Part shown: positions 42,999 to 52,555 of the stretch, piece by piece
Layout: the number at the start of each line of letters is the position of its first letter
Numbering within the stretch: the stretch's first letter is position 1
Assembly: GCF_001544575.2 (NCBI RefSeq)
Contig: NZ_FCNY02000003.1
Coordinates: forward strand, 62,001 to 126,000
DNA: 64,000 nt
Source of the DNA: Caballeronia cordobensis
GTDB taxonomy: Bacteria > Pseudomonadota > Gammaproteobacteria > Burkholderiales > Burkholderiaceae
Reading direction: 5' to 3'
Notes under the pieces: generated by a model
Database searches by the model: none
What the model saw: the letters and a program-made list of their open reading frames with translations, nothing else
Told to the model about the DNA's origin: nothing
Program-made: the position numbers and the translations under genes

Positions 42999-44458
42999 TG
43001 GACCGCCTGCGGGCTCGGTTGCGCGGCTTTAGCGGCGTCGCTGGTTTGCGTCGTCATCTTGTCGGCGGCCACGACCCAGCCGCCGCCCATGACCTTGTAG
43101 AGCGTGACGAACGACGCGAGCGCGGCGGCCTGCGTCTGGGTCTGCGAAAGCTGCGCGTTGAAGAGGCTGCGCTCGGCGTCGAGCACTTCGATATAGCTCG
43201 TATAGCCGCCTTCGTAGCGCGCCCGCGCCATGCGCGAATAGGTGCTGAGCGCGACCACCTGGCGGCCCTGCGTTTCGAGCTGCTCGTGCAGCTTGCGCGA
43301 TGCGATGAGCGCGTCGTCGACTTCCTGGAACGCGACCTGTATCGCTTTCTGATAAGTGAGCAGCGCCTGCTGCTGCTGCGCCTCGGCCGACTGCACCTGG
43401 CCCGAGATATTGCCCGCCGTGAAGATCGGCTGCGTGACCTGACCCGCGAACGACCACACGCGCGCGGGCCCCGTGAAGAGCGACGAGAACGCGGTGCTCG
43501 CGGTGCCGAAGAGGCCGGTCAGCGAAATCTGCGGGAAGTAGAGCGCCCGCGCCGCGCCGATCAGCGCGTTCGCCGCGACCAGATCCTGTTCGGCTTGCAA
43601 CAGATCGGGGCGTCGCTCCAGCAGGTCGGAAGGCAGGCCCGCCGGAACCACGGGCGTCGCGAGTTCGCCGAGTGGGCGGCCGCGGACGATCGGCCCCGGG
43701 TTCGCGCCGAGCAGGATCGAGAGCGCGTCTTCCTGCTGCGCGATCTGCGTTTCGAGCTGCGGAATCGTCGCGAGCGAGGCTTCGTACTCGGACTGGCTCT
43801 GCGCCAGTTCCATCTGCGAGACTTCGCCGCCTTCGAAGCGCAGCGTGAACACATGCACGGATTCGGCGCGGCTCTGGGTCGTCGCCTTCGCGATATCGAG
43901 CTGCTTGTCGAGGCTCAGCAGATTCAGATACGACGTCGCCACCGACGCCACCAGCGAGAGGATCGTCGCGCGCCGTCCTTCCTCGCTCGACAGCAGATTC
44001 GCGCGCGCAGCCTCGGTCAGACGCCGGTTGCGGCCGAAAACATCGATTTCCCACGCCGCCGAAACGGACAGCTCGACGCTGTTGTAAACCGGCCCGAATC
44101 CGTTCGACAGGGCGAGCGGCGTGCGCTGACGCGCCGCCTGCGCACCCGCGGAAATCTGCGGAAAGAGCGCGGAACGCGTCGTCGCGAACTGGCCCATGAA
44201 CTGATCGACGCGCGCCGCCGCGATCTTCACGTCCTTGTTGTTCGCGAGCGCGGTGGCGATCAGGTCGTCGAGCACGGGATCCTGATACTGCTTCCACCAT
44301 TCGGTGTTGGCGGTATCGGCGGCTTCGGCCGCGGCGAAGCGATACGTCGCAGGCGTCTCGACCGGCTGGCGCGTGTAGTTCGGGCCGAGCAGGCAGCCGC
44401 CGAGCGACAGCGCGGCCGCCATGCCCGCGAAAGAGTGGATGAGCCGGGCGCGCCGCAT
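42995..44458 (-). CDS. Outer-membrane efflux lipoprotein (OprM/TolC-like, NodT family)
   Basis: 487 residues from the ATG at 44458; upstream open frame not used. Lipobox LGGC at ~16-19 followed by LLGPNYTRQPVE, the standard opening of OprM-type lipoproteins. Two OEP repeats with long alpha-hairpins and QARRRTPLA-like turns follow. It forms the trimeric outer-membrane channel for the RND pump encoded one base upstream. Its stop overlaps the pqiA start by four bases, so the same channel gene is coupled to the Pqi system. Confidence 0.93.
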   Translation of the reverse strand: MRRARLIHSFAGMAAALSLGGCLLGPNYTRQPVETPATYRFAAAEAADTANTEWWKQYQDPVLDDLIATALANNKDVKIAAARVDQFMGQFATTRSALFPQISAGAQAARQRTPLALSNGFGPVYNSVELSVSAAWEIDVFGRNRRLTEAARANLLSSEEGRRATILSLVASVATSYLNLLSLDKQLDIAKATTQSRAESVHVFTLRFEGGEVSQMELAQSQSEYEASLATIPQLETQIAQQEDALSILLGANPGPIVRGRPLGELATPVVPAGLPSDLLERRPDLLQAEQDLVAANALIGAARALYFPQISLTGLFGTASTAFSSLFTGPARVWSFAGQVTQPIFTAGNISGQVQSAEAQQQQALLTYQKAIQVAFQEVDDALIASRKLHEQLETQGRQVVALSTYSRMARARYEGGYTSYIEVLDAERSLFNAQLSQTQTQAAALASFVTLYKVMGGGWVVAADKMTTQTSDAAKAAQPSPQAVQ

Positions 44459-44459
44459 G

Positions 44460-47400
44460 TCAGTGTCCTTTGTCCGGAGCGGACGGCGTGGCGTTCGGGC
44501 CGCTTCCCGATGCCTTCGACTCTGGCGTCGCATCGGCGGCGGGCGTCTCGCCGCCTTTTTTCTTCGAGCGCGAGGACATCGTTTCGAGGCCCCAGAAGAA
44601 CATCGGGATGAAGAACACGGCGATGGCCGTCGCGCCGAGCATCCCGCCGATCACGCCGGTGCCGATGGAATGCCGGCTGTTCGCCGATGCGCCCGTCGCG
44701 ATCGCGAGCGGCACGCAGCCGAGAATGAACGCGAGCGAGGTCATCACGATCGGGCGCAGGCGTTCTTCAGCGGCGGTCATCGTCGCATCGAAAACGGATT
44801 TGCCCTGCTCGCGGTTCAGCACGGCGAACTCGAAGATGAGAATCGCGTTTTTCGCGGCGAGCGCGACCAGCATCGTGAGGCCGATCTGGAAATACACGTC
44901 GTTGTTGAGGCCGCGCAGGAGAATCGCGAGCAGCGCGCCGAAGAGCGCGAACGGCACCGCCATCAGCACGCCGAACGGCAGGCTCCACTTTTCGTATTGC
45001 GCGGCGAGGATCAGGAACACCATCACGAGGCCGAACACGAATACGAGCCCGGACGTGCCGCCCGATTTCTTCGCCTCGTACGCCTCGCCGCTCCATCCGA
45101 TGCCGTAGTCGGTCGGCAAGCCTGCCGCGATGTCTTCGAGCGCCTGGATCACCTGGCCCGACGCATAGCCGGGCGCGGCGTTCGCCGTGATCTTCACCGC
45201 CGGGAAATTGTTGAAGCGCGTGATGAGGTCCGGCCCGGTGACGTAACGCGTGCTGACCACCGACTTGAGCGGAACCATCTGGCCGCTCGTGCTTTTCACG
45301 AAAATCTGCGTGAGGTCGTCGGGTTTCAGGCGGTATTGCGGCTCCGCCTGCAGAATGACCTGCCACAGCCGGCTCGACCGGTTGAACTGCGACACGTAGA
45401 GCGAGCCGAACATCGTCTGCATGGCGCTGTACACGTCCTCGACGGGCACGCCGAGCGTCTCGGCCTTGTCGCGGTCGACGTTGGCGAGCAGTTGCTGCGA
45501 CGACGCGTTGAACGTGGACGTGACGCCGGTCAGTTCCGGCCGCGCTTTCGCCTTGGCGACGAAATCGTCGACGATCCCCGCGAACTGGGCGGTGGTCGCA
45601 TCGCCTTTGCTCTGAATCCACATTTCGGTGCCGCCGGTCGTGCCGAGACCCGGTATCGACGGTGGATTCAGCGGTATCACGATGCCCTGCCTGATTTCGG
45701 ACAAATTCTTGTAGGCGTCGATGAGCACCGCGCGCGCGTTCTGCGTGCGGATATTCGCGGACTTGTAGCGTTCATCGAAACTCTTGAAACCGACGAAGAA
45801 AGTCGACGAATTGTTCTTGTTCTGGCTGTCGAGAATGCTGAAGCCATCGATGGTCGTGATGCTGCCCACCGCCGGCTGTTTCATGAAGTACTCGGTGACA
45901 CGCTCGGACACCGCGCCCGTGCGATCGAGCGAGGCCGCGTCCGGCATGATCACCGCGCCGAGCAGATAGCCCTGATCCTCGGGCGGCAGGAAGGCGGTGG
46001 GAATGTCCTTCATCATCACGACGGCGAGCGCGATCATGCCCACGAACAGCAGCAGCGCGATCACGAAGCGCTTGATGATGAGCCGCACCATGCGCGTGTA
46101 GCCGTGCGTCATGCGCTCGAACTGGTTGTCGAACCAGCGGAAAAAGCCCTTTTTCTCGTGATGCCCCGGTTTCAGCAATAGCGCGGCAAGCGCCGGCGAC
46201 AGCGTGAGCGCGACGATGCCCGATATCACCACCGATATCGCGATGGTAATGGCGAACTGCTTGTACATCTGCCCCGTGATGCCGCCGAGGAACGCGACCG
46301 GCACGAACACCGCGCACAGCACGAGCACGATCGCGACGACCGGCCCGGCCACTTCGTCCATCGCTTTCTTGGCGGCGGTCTTCGGATCGAGCTTGAAGAC
46401 CGTCATGTTGCGCTCGACGTTCTCGATCACCACGATCGCATCGTCCACGACAATGCCGATCGCGAGCACCATGCCGAACAAGGTCAGCATGTTGATGGAG
46501 AAGCCGAGCGCTTCCATGCCCATGAACGTGCCGACGATCGACACCGGCACCGCGATCACCGGAATCAGCGTCGCGCGCAGGCTTTGCAGGAACACGAACA
46601 CGACGATCACCACCAGCACGACCGCTTCGAAGAACGTGTGCACCACGTCGGAGATGGACGCGCGCGTGAACTCCGTCGTGTCCATCGCGATTTCGTAATC
46701 GATGCCTTGCGGGAAGGTCTTTTTCATCTCGGCGAGCGACGCGCGCACCTGCTTGGACACGTCGAGCGCGTTCGCGCCGGGCTGCTGATAGACGGCGAGC
46801 ACCGTCGCGGATTTGCCCTGGAAGCGGCTGCGGATCGAATAGTCTTTCTGGCCCAGCTCCGCGCGGCCCACGTCCTTCAGGCGCACGATCGCGGCGCCGC
46901 CCGATTCCGCGCGAATGATGATGTTCTCGAACTCCGACGGCTCCGTGAGCCGGCCCGTCGTCGTTACCGCGAACGACTGCTCGACGGCCGCGCCCGTCGG
47001 CGATTGCCCGAGCCGCCCGACGGCGAACTGCTGGTTCTGGTTGGCCACGGCGCGCTGCACGTCGGACGCGGTGATACCGAGCTGCGCCATGCGGTCGGGC
47101 TTGAGCCAGATGCGCATGGCGTAATCGGGCGTGCCGAAGATCGCGGCCTGATTCGCGCCGGGAATGCGCTTGAGCGCGTCGAGAACATACACGTTCGCGT
47201 AGTTGGCGATATAGGTCGCGTCGTAGCGTTCGTCGGGCGAATAGATGGCGATCACCATCATGAACGCCTGCGATTTCTTCTGCACCTGCACGCCCTGCGC
47301 CGTCACCGATTGCGGCAGTTGCGGCATCGCGAGGTTCACGCGGTTCTGCACGTCCACCTGCGCGAGTTCCGGATTCGTGCCGATCTCGAAGTACGCGTTG

Positions 47401-47675
47401 ATCGTGAGATTGCCCGTCGAGGAGCTCGACGAGTTCATGTAGATCATGTTGTCCGCGCCGTTGACCTGCTGCTCGATCGGCGCGGCCACGTTGTTCGCGA
47501 CGACATCCGCGCTCGCACCCGGATAGGTCGCGGAGATGGTGATCTGCGGCGGCGTGATGTCGGGGTATTGCGCGGTGGGCAGCGCAAGCATCGCGAGCGC
47601 GCCGCCCAGCGTGATGATGATCGAAATGACCGAAGCGAAAATCGGACGGTCGATGCAGAAATGTGAAATGTTCAT
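44460..47675 (-). CDS. RND efflux pump, inner-membrane HAE1 component
   Basis: 1071 residues, ATG at 47675, full length for the family. Twelve membrane helices; the proton-relay aspartate pair is in GIVVDDAIVVIENVER (TM4). Porter-domain sequences such as TYPGASADVVANNVAAPIEQ and the GQMYKQFAITIAISV stretch are typical. It exports hydrophobic or amphiphilic compounds, in exchange for protons, through the fusion protein and outer-membrane channel encoded alongside. Substrates cannot be predicted. Confidence 0.95.
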   Translation of the reverse strand: MNISHFCIDRPIFASVISIIITLGGALAMLALPTAQYPDITPPQITISATYPGASADVVANNVAAPIEQQVNGADNMIYMNSSSSSTGNLTINAYFEIGTNPELAQVDVQNRVNLAMPQLPQSVTAQGVQVQKKSQAFMMVIAIYSPDERYDATYIANYANVYVLDALKRIPGANQAAIFGTPDYAMRIWLKPDRMAQLGITASDVQRAVANQNQQFAVGRLGQSPTGAAVEQSFAVTTTGRLTEPSEFENIIIRAESGGAAIVRLKDVGRAELGQKDYSIRSRFQGKSATVLAVYQQPGANALDVSKQVRASLAEMKKTFPQGIDYEIAMDTTEFTRASISDVVHTFFEAVVLVVIVVFVFLQSLRATLIPVIAVPVSIVGTFMGMEALGFSINMLTLFGMVLAIGIVVDDAIVVIENVERNMTVFKLDPKTAAKKAMDEVAGPVVAIVLVLCAVFVPVAFLGGITGQMYKQFAITIAISVVISGIVALTLSPALAALLLKPGHHEKKGFFRWFDNQFERMTHGYTRMVRLIIKRFVIALLLFVGMIALAVVMMKDIPTAFLPPEDQGYLLGAVIMPDAASLDRTGAVSERVTEYFMKQPAVGSITTIDGFSILDSQNKNNSSTFFVGFKSFDERYKSANIRTQNARAVLIDAYKNLSEIRQGIVIPLNPPSIPGLGTTGGTEMWIQSKGDATTAQFAGIVDDFVAKAKARPELTGVTSTFNASSQQLLANVDRDKAETLGVPVEDVYSAMQTMFGSLYVSQFNRSSRLWQVILQAEPQYRLKPDDLTQIFVKSTSGQMVPLKSVVSTRYVTGPDLITRFNNFPAVKITANAAPGYASGQVIQALEDIAAGLPTDYGIGWSGEAYEAKKSGGTSGLVFVFGLVMVFLILAAQYEKWSLPFGVLMAVPFALFGALLAILLRGLNNDVYFQIGLTMLVALAAKNAILIFEFAVLNREQGKSVFDATMTAAEERLRPIVMTSLAFILGCVPLAIATGASANSRHSIGTGVIGGMLGATAIAVFFIPMFFWGLETMSSRSKKKGGETPAADATPESKASGSGPNATPSAPDKGH

Positions 47676-47719
47676 AGGCCTCTTCCGCGCGACGTGGTTC
47701 CGATAATGGTCAGATCAGG

Positions 47720-48964
47720 TCACTTTTCGGTCCCGCCGCTTGCGTTCTTCGTCTCGCCGAGCGATGCCTCCTTGGCGCCCGAGGCGGGAGCATCGACCAC
47801 ACGGATGTTCGAATCCGCGCTGACGCGTATCGCGCCATCGACGACCACGCGTTCGCCCGCCTTCAGCCCGTTCGTGATGAACCAGTCGTCGCCGTGCCAT
47901 TCGCCCACTTCGATGACGCGCTGATGCGGCTTCGACTGCTGATCGAGCACCCAGACGAAATGACTCTTCGCGCCCTGCAGCACGGCGCGCTGCGGCAGCA
48001 GGATCGCGTTCGGCCGGATCGCGCCCGCGACCCGCGCTTTCACGAACTGGCCGGGGCGCAGCGAGCCCTTCGGATTCGCGAACACCGCGCGCACGAGGAA
48101 GGTGCCCGTCTCCGTGCTGAATGCCGGATTCGTGAAGTCGATACGGCCCGTCTGCGGGTAGACGGAGCCATCGGCCTGAATCACGGTCACATCGAACTGG
48201 TTGTCGGGCGGAAAGCGCAACTGGCCTTTTTGAATCTGCTCGCGATAGCCGAGCAGTTCGTTCTCCGAGATGCTGAAGTTCACCCACATCGGGTCGAGCT
48301 GATAGACATAGGTGAGCAGGCCCGATTGCGTCGGCGTCACGTAACTGCCTTCCTGCACGCGCGCAAAACTCGACAGCCCTTTCAGCGGCGAACGGATCGT
48401 CGTGTAGCTGAGATTCAGTTCGGCGGTCTGCACTTCGCCCTTCGCGGCGATAACGGCGGCCTCGGCGCTCTTTTCGTTGCCGACGGCGTCATCGAGATCC
48501 TTCTTGCTCAACGCGTTCATCGCGGCGAGCGGCTTGACGCGCGCGAGGTTCTGCTGCGTGACGAGAAGCCGCGCCTGCTGCTGCGCAAGCGAGCCTTTCG
48601 CGGTTTGCAGCGCGGCCTCGAACGGGCGCTTGTCCATGATGAACATCACCTGGCCCGCCGAGACGAGCGAGCCTTCGGTGTACATGCGCTTTTCCAGAAA
48701 GCCGTCGACGCGCGCACGGATTTCCACTTCGCGCGAGCTTTGTGTCTGCGCGGTGAATTCGAAATCGACGGGCGTCGATTGCGCGGCGACGGTAACGACG
48801 GTGACTTCGACGGGTGGTTTCGCCGCTTCGGGCGGCGGCTTCTTGCACGCCGCGAGCGAGAGCGACGCGATCGCGGCGGCAACGATGAAACGCATTGCAC
48901 GCATCGAGCGCGACGGATGAGCGAACCGGCAGCAGTCCAGCATCTGTTCCGACACGAACGCCAT
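47720..48964 (-). CDS. RND efflux periplasmic adaptor (membrane-fusion lipoprotein)
   Basis: 414 residues from the ATG at 48964, which has GGGAGG in place. The signal peptide appears to begin only at M21/M24, so translation may start there instead. Lipobox LAAC near residue 40. Lipoyl/barrel-sandwich halves (VEIRARVDGFLEKRMYTEGSLVSAGQ and YTTIRSPLKG) flank an alpha-hairpin (~105-165); the beta-barrel part holds GRIDFTNPAFSTETGTF. It bridges the pump and the outer-membrane channel. First gene of the operon; 44 bases to the pump gene. Confidence 0.92.
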   Translation of the reverse strand: MAFVSEQMLDCCRFAHPSRSMRAMRFIVAAAIASLSLAACKKPPPEAAKPPVEVTVVTVAAQSTPVDFEFTAQTQSSREVEIRARVDGFLEKRMYTEGSLVSAGQVMFIMDKRPFEAALQTAKGSLAQQQARLLVTQQNLARVKPLAAMNALSKKDLDDAVGNEKSAEAAVIAAKGEVQTAELNLSYTTIRSPLKGLSSFARVQEGSYVTPTQSGLLTYVYQLDPMWVNFSISENELLGYREQIQKGQLRFPPDNQFDVTVIQADGSVYPQTGRIDFTNPAFSTETGTFLVRAVFANPKGSLRPGQFVKARVAGAIRPNAILLPQRAVLQGAKSHFVWVLDQQSKPHQRVIEVGEWHGDDWFITNGLKAGERVVVDGAIRVSADSNIRVVDAPASGAKEASLGETKNASGGTEK

Positions 48965-49404
48965 AGGCGCCTCCCTCTTGGGGTGGCCGATCGTTGATGA
49001 GCGAGCGCGCGTGCAGTGCGCCTCGCCACGACATGCTCGCGCGGGACAGGACTTTAAGACGTCAACGAGCGCGAGCCTGATGCTTGTGATATGCCGTAGC
49101 TGCCTCCGGTTTTGACCGTCGATTTTTAACGAGAGAGCTGCTCATGCTTCGCCGTCGCGTAAGCGTGACGTGCGTGACGTCTGTATCGAGTCTACTAATA
49201 GCCGAACTCGGCTGAAAACGCCATAGCGTTTATTGCCATTTCTGTTCGACGCCCGCGTGGGGATTTTTTCGGCGCTGGGGGGCAGGGGTGACGTCGGCGC
49301 GCGCCGGGGCGGCGCGCCGATTCATGAAACGATGAACGAGAATATGGATGGTTTGCGGATTCGTCGCGACCGGCCGGGCGCCGTCCGACGATCAGTCGTG
49401 CGCA
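48965..49404. other. 440-base intergenic region upstream of the efflux operon
   Basis: No gene is supported; a 79-codon frame at 49233-49472 has no family character and runs into the regulator gene. The region must carry the promoter of the efflux-Pqi operon, but no clear -35/-10 pair was found. Small inverted repeats were seen (AACGC-CATA-GCGTT near 49218-49231) and two closely spaced CGTGACGT-like copies near 49165-49180, which could be operator parts. No local repressor gene is present. Confidence 0.4.
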
Positions 49405-50811
49405 TCATAAATGCCCGAACAATGCCCGCGGCCGGTCCTTCAGCGTGCTCGCCAGCATCCGCAATCCGCTGACGAGTTGATCGCGGCTCTCCGCGCACGC
49501 GAGGTTGATGCGCACGCCGTGCTCGATTTCCGATCTGTCCACGGCAAACGCCGACGACGGCATCACCACCACGCCGCGCGCCTTCGCGTTCGCCGCGAAA
49601 TCGTCCGCGCGCCACGGCGGCGGCAGCTTCAGCCACACGAACATGCAGGCGGGATCGGCCTGCAGCAGCTCCTGCGGCAACAGCTCGCGCGCGAGATCGT
49701 GCCGCGCGCGAATCTCGGCGAGCTGCGCATTCATGATGTGCTGCGCGGTGCCGTCTTCCATCCAGACGGTCGCGATCAGCATCGATATCGGCGCGGGCAT
49801 CCACGCCGTCGTGCGCACGGCCTCCGCGCACAGCGCGGCATTGTCCTGCGGGCTCGACAGATAGCCGAGCCGCAAACCCGGCGCGAGGATTTTCGATGTC
49901 GCCGAGATATGAAACGTCAGTTCGGGACACAGGCTCGCGATCGTCGGCAGACGCTGCGCGATGAGCGGACCGTAGACATCGTCCTCGATGATCGCCACGC
50001 CGTGCCGCCGCGCAACCGCGACGAGCGCCATGCGCCGTTCGAGGCTCATGGTCGTGACGGTGGGATTCTGCAGATTCGGCACGGTGAAGATCGCCTTCAC
50101 CGGCACGCGCTTGCACACGCGCTCGATCTCCTCGACGAGCAAGCCGTCGCGATCGCTCGGAACGCCCACGATCTCGAACTGGAACACCGGCGCCAGCGCC
50201 TTCAGGCCGTAATACGTGAGCTGATCCGCGAGGATCACGCCGTCGGTGCCGATCAGGCTGTTGAGCACCGCATACAGCCCATGCTGCGCGCCGCTCGTGA
50301 CGACGACCTGCTCGGCTGTCGGCGCGAAGCCCGGCGCGCTCATCCAGCGCGCACCGGCCGCGCGCGCCCACGACGGCCCTTGCGGCGGCTGATATTCCTG
50401 CAATTGCGCGAAGCGCGGATCGCGCGGCAGCTCGGCCATGGTGCGCGCCAGACACTTGAGATATTCGCCCGTGGCGGGCCGGTTCACGGTCAGATCGATG
50501 ACCGTGCTGCCCGCGCTCGCCGCCGGCGTCTCGACGCTCGGCATGGCGCCGCCGGTCACGAGCGAGCCGCGCCGCTTGCTGCCGATCACGAGGCCGCGCA
50601 ACTGCAATTCCTTGTACGCGCGCGACACCGTCGACACGTTGATGCCCAGTTCGCTCGCCAGTTGCCGCTGCGGCGGCAGACGGCTGCCGGGCGGATAAAT
50701 GCCGCTGCGAATCTCCTTTTCGATGGAGCTGGACACCTCGATATACGTCGATCGCTTCGCCGCGCCGTCGGTCTCGCCATTGGCCAGCGTCTGATCCTTG
50801 CCGGAAGCCAT
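49405..50811 (-). CDS. MocR-family regulator (GntR helix-turn-helix plus aminotransferase fold)
   Basis: 468 residues. Residues ~20-90 are a GntR winged helix (GIYPPGSRLPPQRQLASELGI, then STVSRAYKELQLRG); ~115-460 are a fold-type-I aminotransferase domain with the PLP lysine in SATSKILAPG, the NPTVTTMS turn and the IIEDDVY strand. MocR proteins sense PLP and an amine or amino acid. It is divergent from the permease of the ethanolamine cluster and probably controls it; a palindrome with repeated CACACAA lies between them. Confidence 0.92.
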   Translation of the reverse strand: MASGKDQTLANGETDGAAKRSTYIEVSSSIEKEIRSGIYPPGSRLPPQRQLASELGINVSTVSRAYKELQLRGLVIGSKRRGSLVTGGAMPSVETPAASAGSTVIDLTVNRPATGEYLKCLARTMAELPRDPRFAQLQEYQPPQGPSWARAAGARWMSAPGFAPTAEQVVVTSGAQHGLYAVLNSLIGTDGVILADQLTYYGLKALAPVFQFEIVGVPSDRDGLLVEEIERVCKRVPVKAIFTVPNLQNPTVTTMSLERRMALVAVARRHGVAIIEDDVYGPLIAQRLPTIASLCPELTFHISATSKILAPGLRLGYLSSPQDNAALCAEAVRTTAWMPAPISMLIATVWMEDGTAQHIMNAQLAEIRARHDLARELLPQELLQADPACMFVWLKLPPPWRADDFAANAKARGVVVMPSSAFAVDRSEIEHGVRINLACAESRDQLVSGLRMLASTLKDRPRALFGHL

Positions 50812-50974
50812 GAACCTCTGTCTCCATACAAAGCGTGCTTTGTCCGCGATTTGTGCGGAAGTCTGCCGATTCTAACCCAGAGTCGGGCGCGTGCAACGCT
50901 CCTGCGCGTGTCGGCAGCGTTCATTAGGCTCTGCAAGACCCGCTCCAGCCTTCCGTTAGGGAAAGTCCCGGCAC

Positions 50975-51016
50975 CACACAATCACGCTTTTATTGCACAC
51001 AAAAAAATCTTGTGTG
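50975..51016. promoter_or_regulatory. Candidate MocR operator: two direct and one inverted CACACAA
   Basis: CACACAA occurs at 50975-50981 and at 50996-51002, exactly 21 bases (two helical turns) apart. The inverse TTGTGTG at 51010-51016 forms a perfect 7-7-7 palindrome with the second copy. Direct repeats plus an inverted arm are the type of site MocR regulators bind. It lies in the 295-base divergent gap (50812-51106), about 90 bases before the permease start. A promoter pair was not resolved. Confidence 0.5.
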
Positions 51017-51106
51017 ATTCTAGTATCAGAGTTTGTCTGGTGTGTGCCCGGTTTTTGTATCGGCGCTTCTCCGATCATTCGATCTTTGTCCGCGGGAGAT
51101 TTCTCG

Positions 51107-52555
51107 ATGTCCTTGCCTCAATCCACTCAATCGACGCTGTCCGGCAGCCCGCCGAAACTCGGCTCGGCGCTGCGCCAGCGTCACGTCACGATGATCGCGC
51201 TCGGCGGCATCATCGGCGCGGGTCTGTTCGTCGGCAGCAGCGCAACGCTCGCGACGGTCGGTCCGGCTGCGTGCGTGTCGTATCTCGTCGCCGGAATCGT
51301 CGTGCTGATGGTCATGCGCATGCTCGGCGAAATGGCGCTCGCGGTGCCGGGCGTCGGCTCGTTCACCGAATATGCGCGCATCGGGCTCGGCAACTGGGCC
51401 GGCTTCACGAGCGGCTGGCTCTACTGGTATTTCTGGGTGATCGTCGTCGCGGTGGAAGCGGTCGCGGGCGCGGCCATCCTGCAACGCTGGATCCCCGCGC
51501 CGGTCTGGGTCATCGGCCTCGTGCTGCTCTCGGTGATGACCGCGATCAACCTGCTTTCGGTCAAGTCGTACGGCGAGTTCGAATTCTGGTTCGCGTCGAT
51601 CAAGGTTGCGGCGATCATCGTGTTCATCGCCATCGGCGCGGGCTATCTGCTCGGCTTCGGCCACACGCACGGCGCACTCGCGCATCTCACCGGCAATCGC
51701 GGCTTTCTGCCGTTCGGCGCAATGTCCGTGTTCGCCGCCGTGCCCACGGTGATCTTCGCAGTGGGCGGCGCGGAAATCGCGACGATCGCCGCCGCCGAAT
51801 CCGACGACCCCGCGAAGAGCGTCGCCGCGATGACGCGCTCGGTAATCCTGCGCGTCATCACGTTCTATGTCGGCTCGCTGTTCCTGATTGCGTGCATCGT
51901 GCCGTGGGGCAGCATCGTGACGGGCCATTCGCCGTTCGTCGCCGCGCTGGAGACGATGCGCATTCCCTACGCCGCCGACATCATGAATGCGATTGTGCTC
52001 GTCGCCGTGCTGTCCGCGCTGAATTCGGGGCTGTATGTGTCGTCGCGCATCCTGTTCCGTCTCGCCGAACGCGGCGATGCGCCGAAGTCACTGCTCAAAC
52101 TCACGCCGCACAAGGTGCCGCGTCTTGCGGTGCTGCTCTCGAGCGTGGTGGGTTATGTGGCGATCATCGCCGCGATCGTGTCGCCGCAGGGCGTGTTCCT
52201 GTTCCTCGTGAACGCATCCGGCGCGGTGATGCTGTTCGTCTATCTGGCGACGGCGCTCGCGCAGATCCGCATCCGCCGGCGCATCGAAAAGCAGGCGCCC
52301 GAGCGCCTCACGCTGAAGATGTGGCTCTTCCCGTGGCTGTCGTATGCGGTCGTCATCGCGATCGTGGGCGTGCTCGCGGCGATGGGCGCGGACGCCGAGC
52401 TGCGCGGCCAGTTGATGGCGAGTCTCGCGAGCCTCGCGGTGGCGTCGGCGGCGTATGTCGTCGCGGCGAAGCGTCATCAACGGCATGAGGAAGGCGCGGC
52501 GGCGACAGGCTTTCTGTCGAGCGACGACGGCCTTGCATGGAAGGGGCGCGACTGA
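51107..52555 (+). CDS. APC-superfamily amino acid/amine permease (GabP/AAT type)
   Basis: 482 residues from the ATG at 51107 with GGGAGA at 51094. Twelve predicted helices; the first carries the APC substrate-site motif GGIIGAGLFVGSS. The charged loop ESDDPAKSVAAM and SRILFRLAERGDAPK are typical of the AAT branch (GABA, aromatic and related amino acids). Genomic context suggests ethanolamine, a related amine, or an amino acid as substrate; sequence alone cannot decide. It overlaps the FAD oxidoreductase gene (TGATG). Confidence 0.87.
   Translation: MSLPQSTQSTLSGSPPKLGSALRQRHVTMIALGGIIGAGLFVGSSATLATVGPAACVSYLVAGIVVLMVMRMLGEMALAVPGVGSFTEYARIGLGNWAGFTSGWLYWYFWVIVVAVEAVAGAAILQRWIPAPVWVIGLVLLSVMTAINLLSVKSYGEFEFWFASIKVAAIIVFIAIGAGYLLGFGHTHGALAHLTGNRGFLPFGAMSVFAAVPTVIFAVGGAEIATIAAAESDDPAKSVAAMTRSVILRVITFYVGSLFLIACIVPWGSIVTGHSPFVAALETMRIPYAADIMNAIVLVAVLSALNSGLYVSSRILFRLAERGDAPKSLLKLTPHKVPRLAVLLSSVVGYVAIIAAIVSPQGVFLFLVNASGAVMLFVYLATALAQIRIRRRIEKQAPERLTLKMWLFPWLSYAVVIAIVGVLAAMGADAELRGQLMASLASLAVASAAYVVAAKRHQRHEEGAAATGFLSSDDGLAWKGRD

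Noticed and set aside
49233..49472. 79-codon plus-strand frame between the adaptor and MocR genes
   Set aside because: No ribosome site or family character, and it runs antisense into the well-supported regulator.
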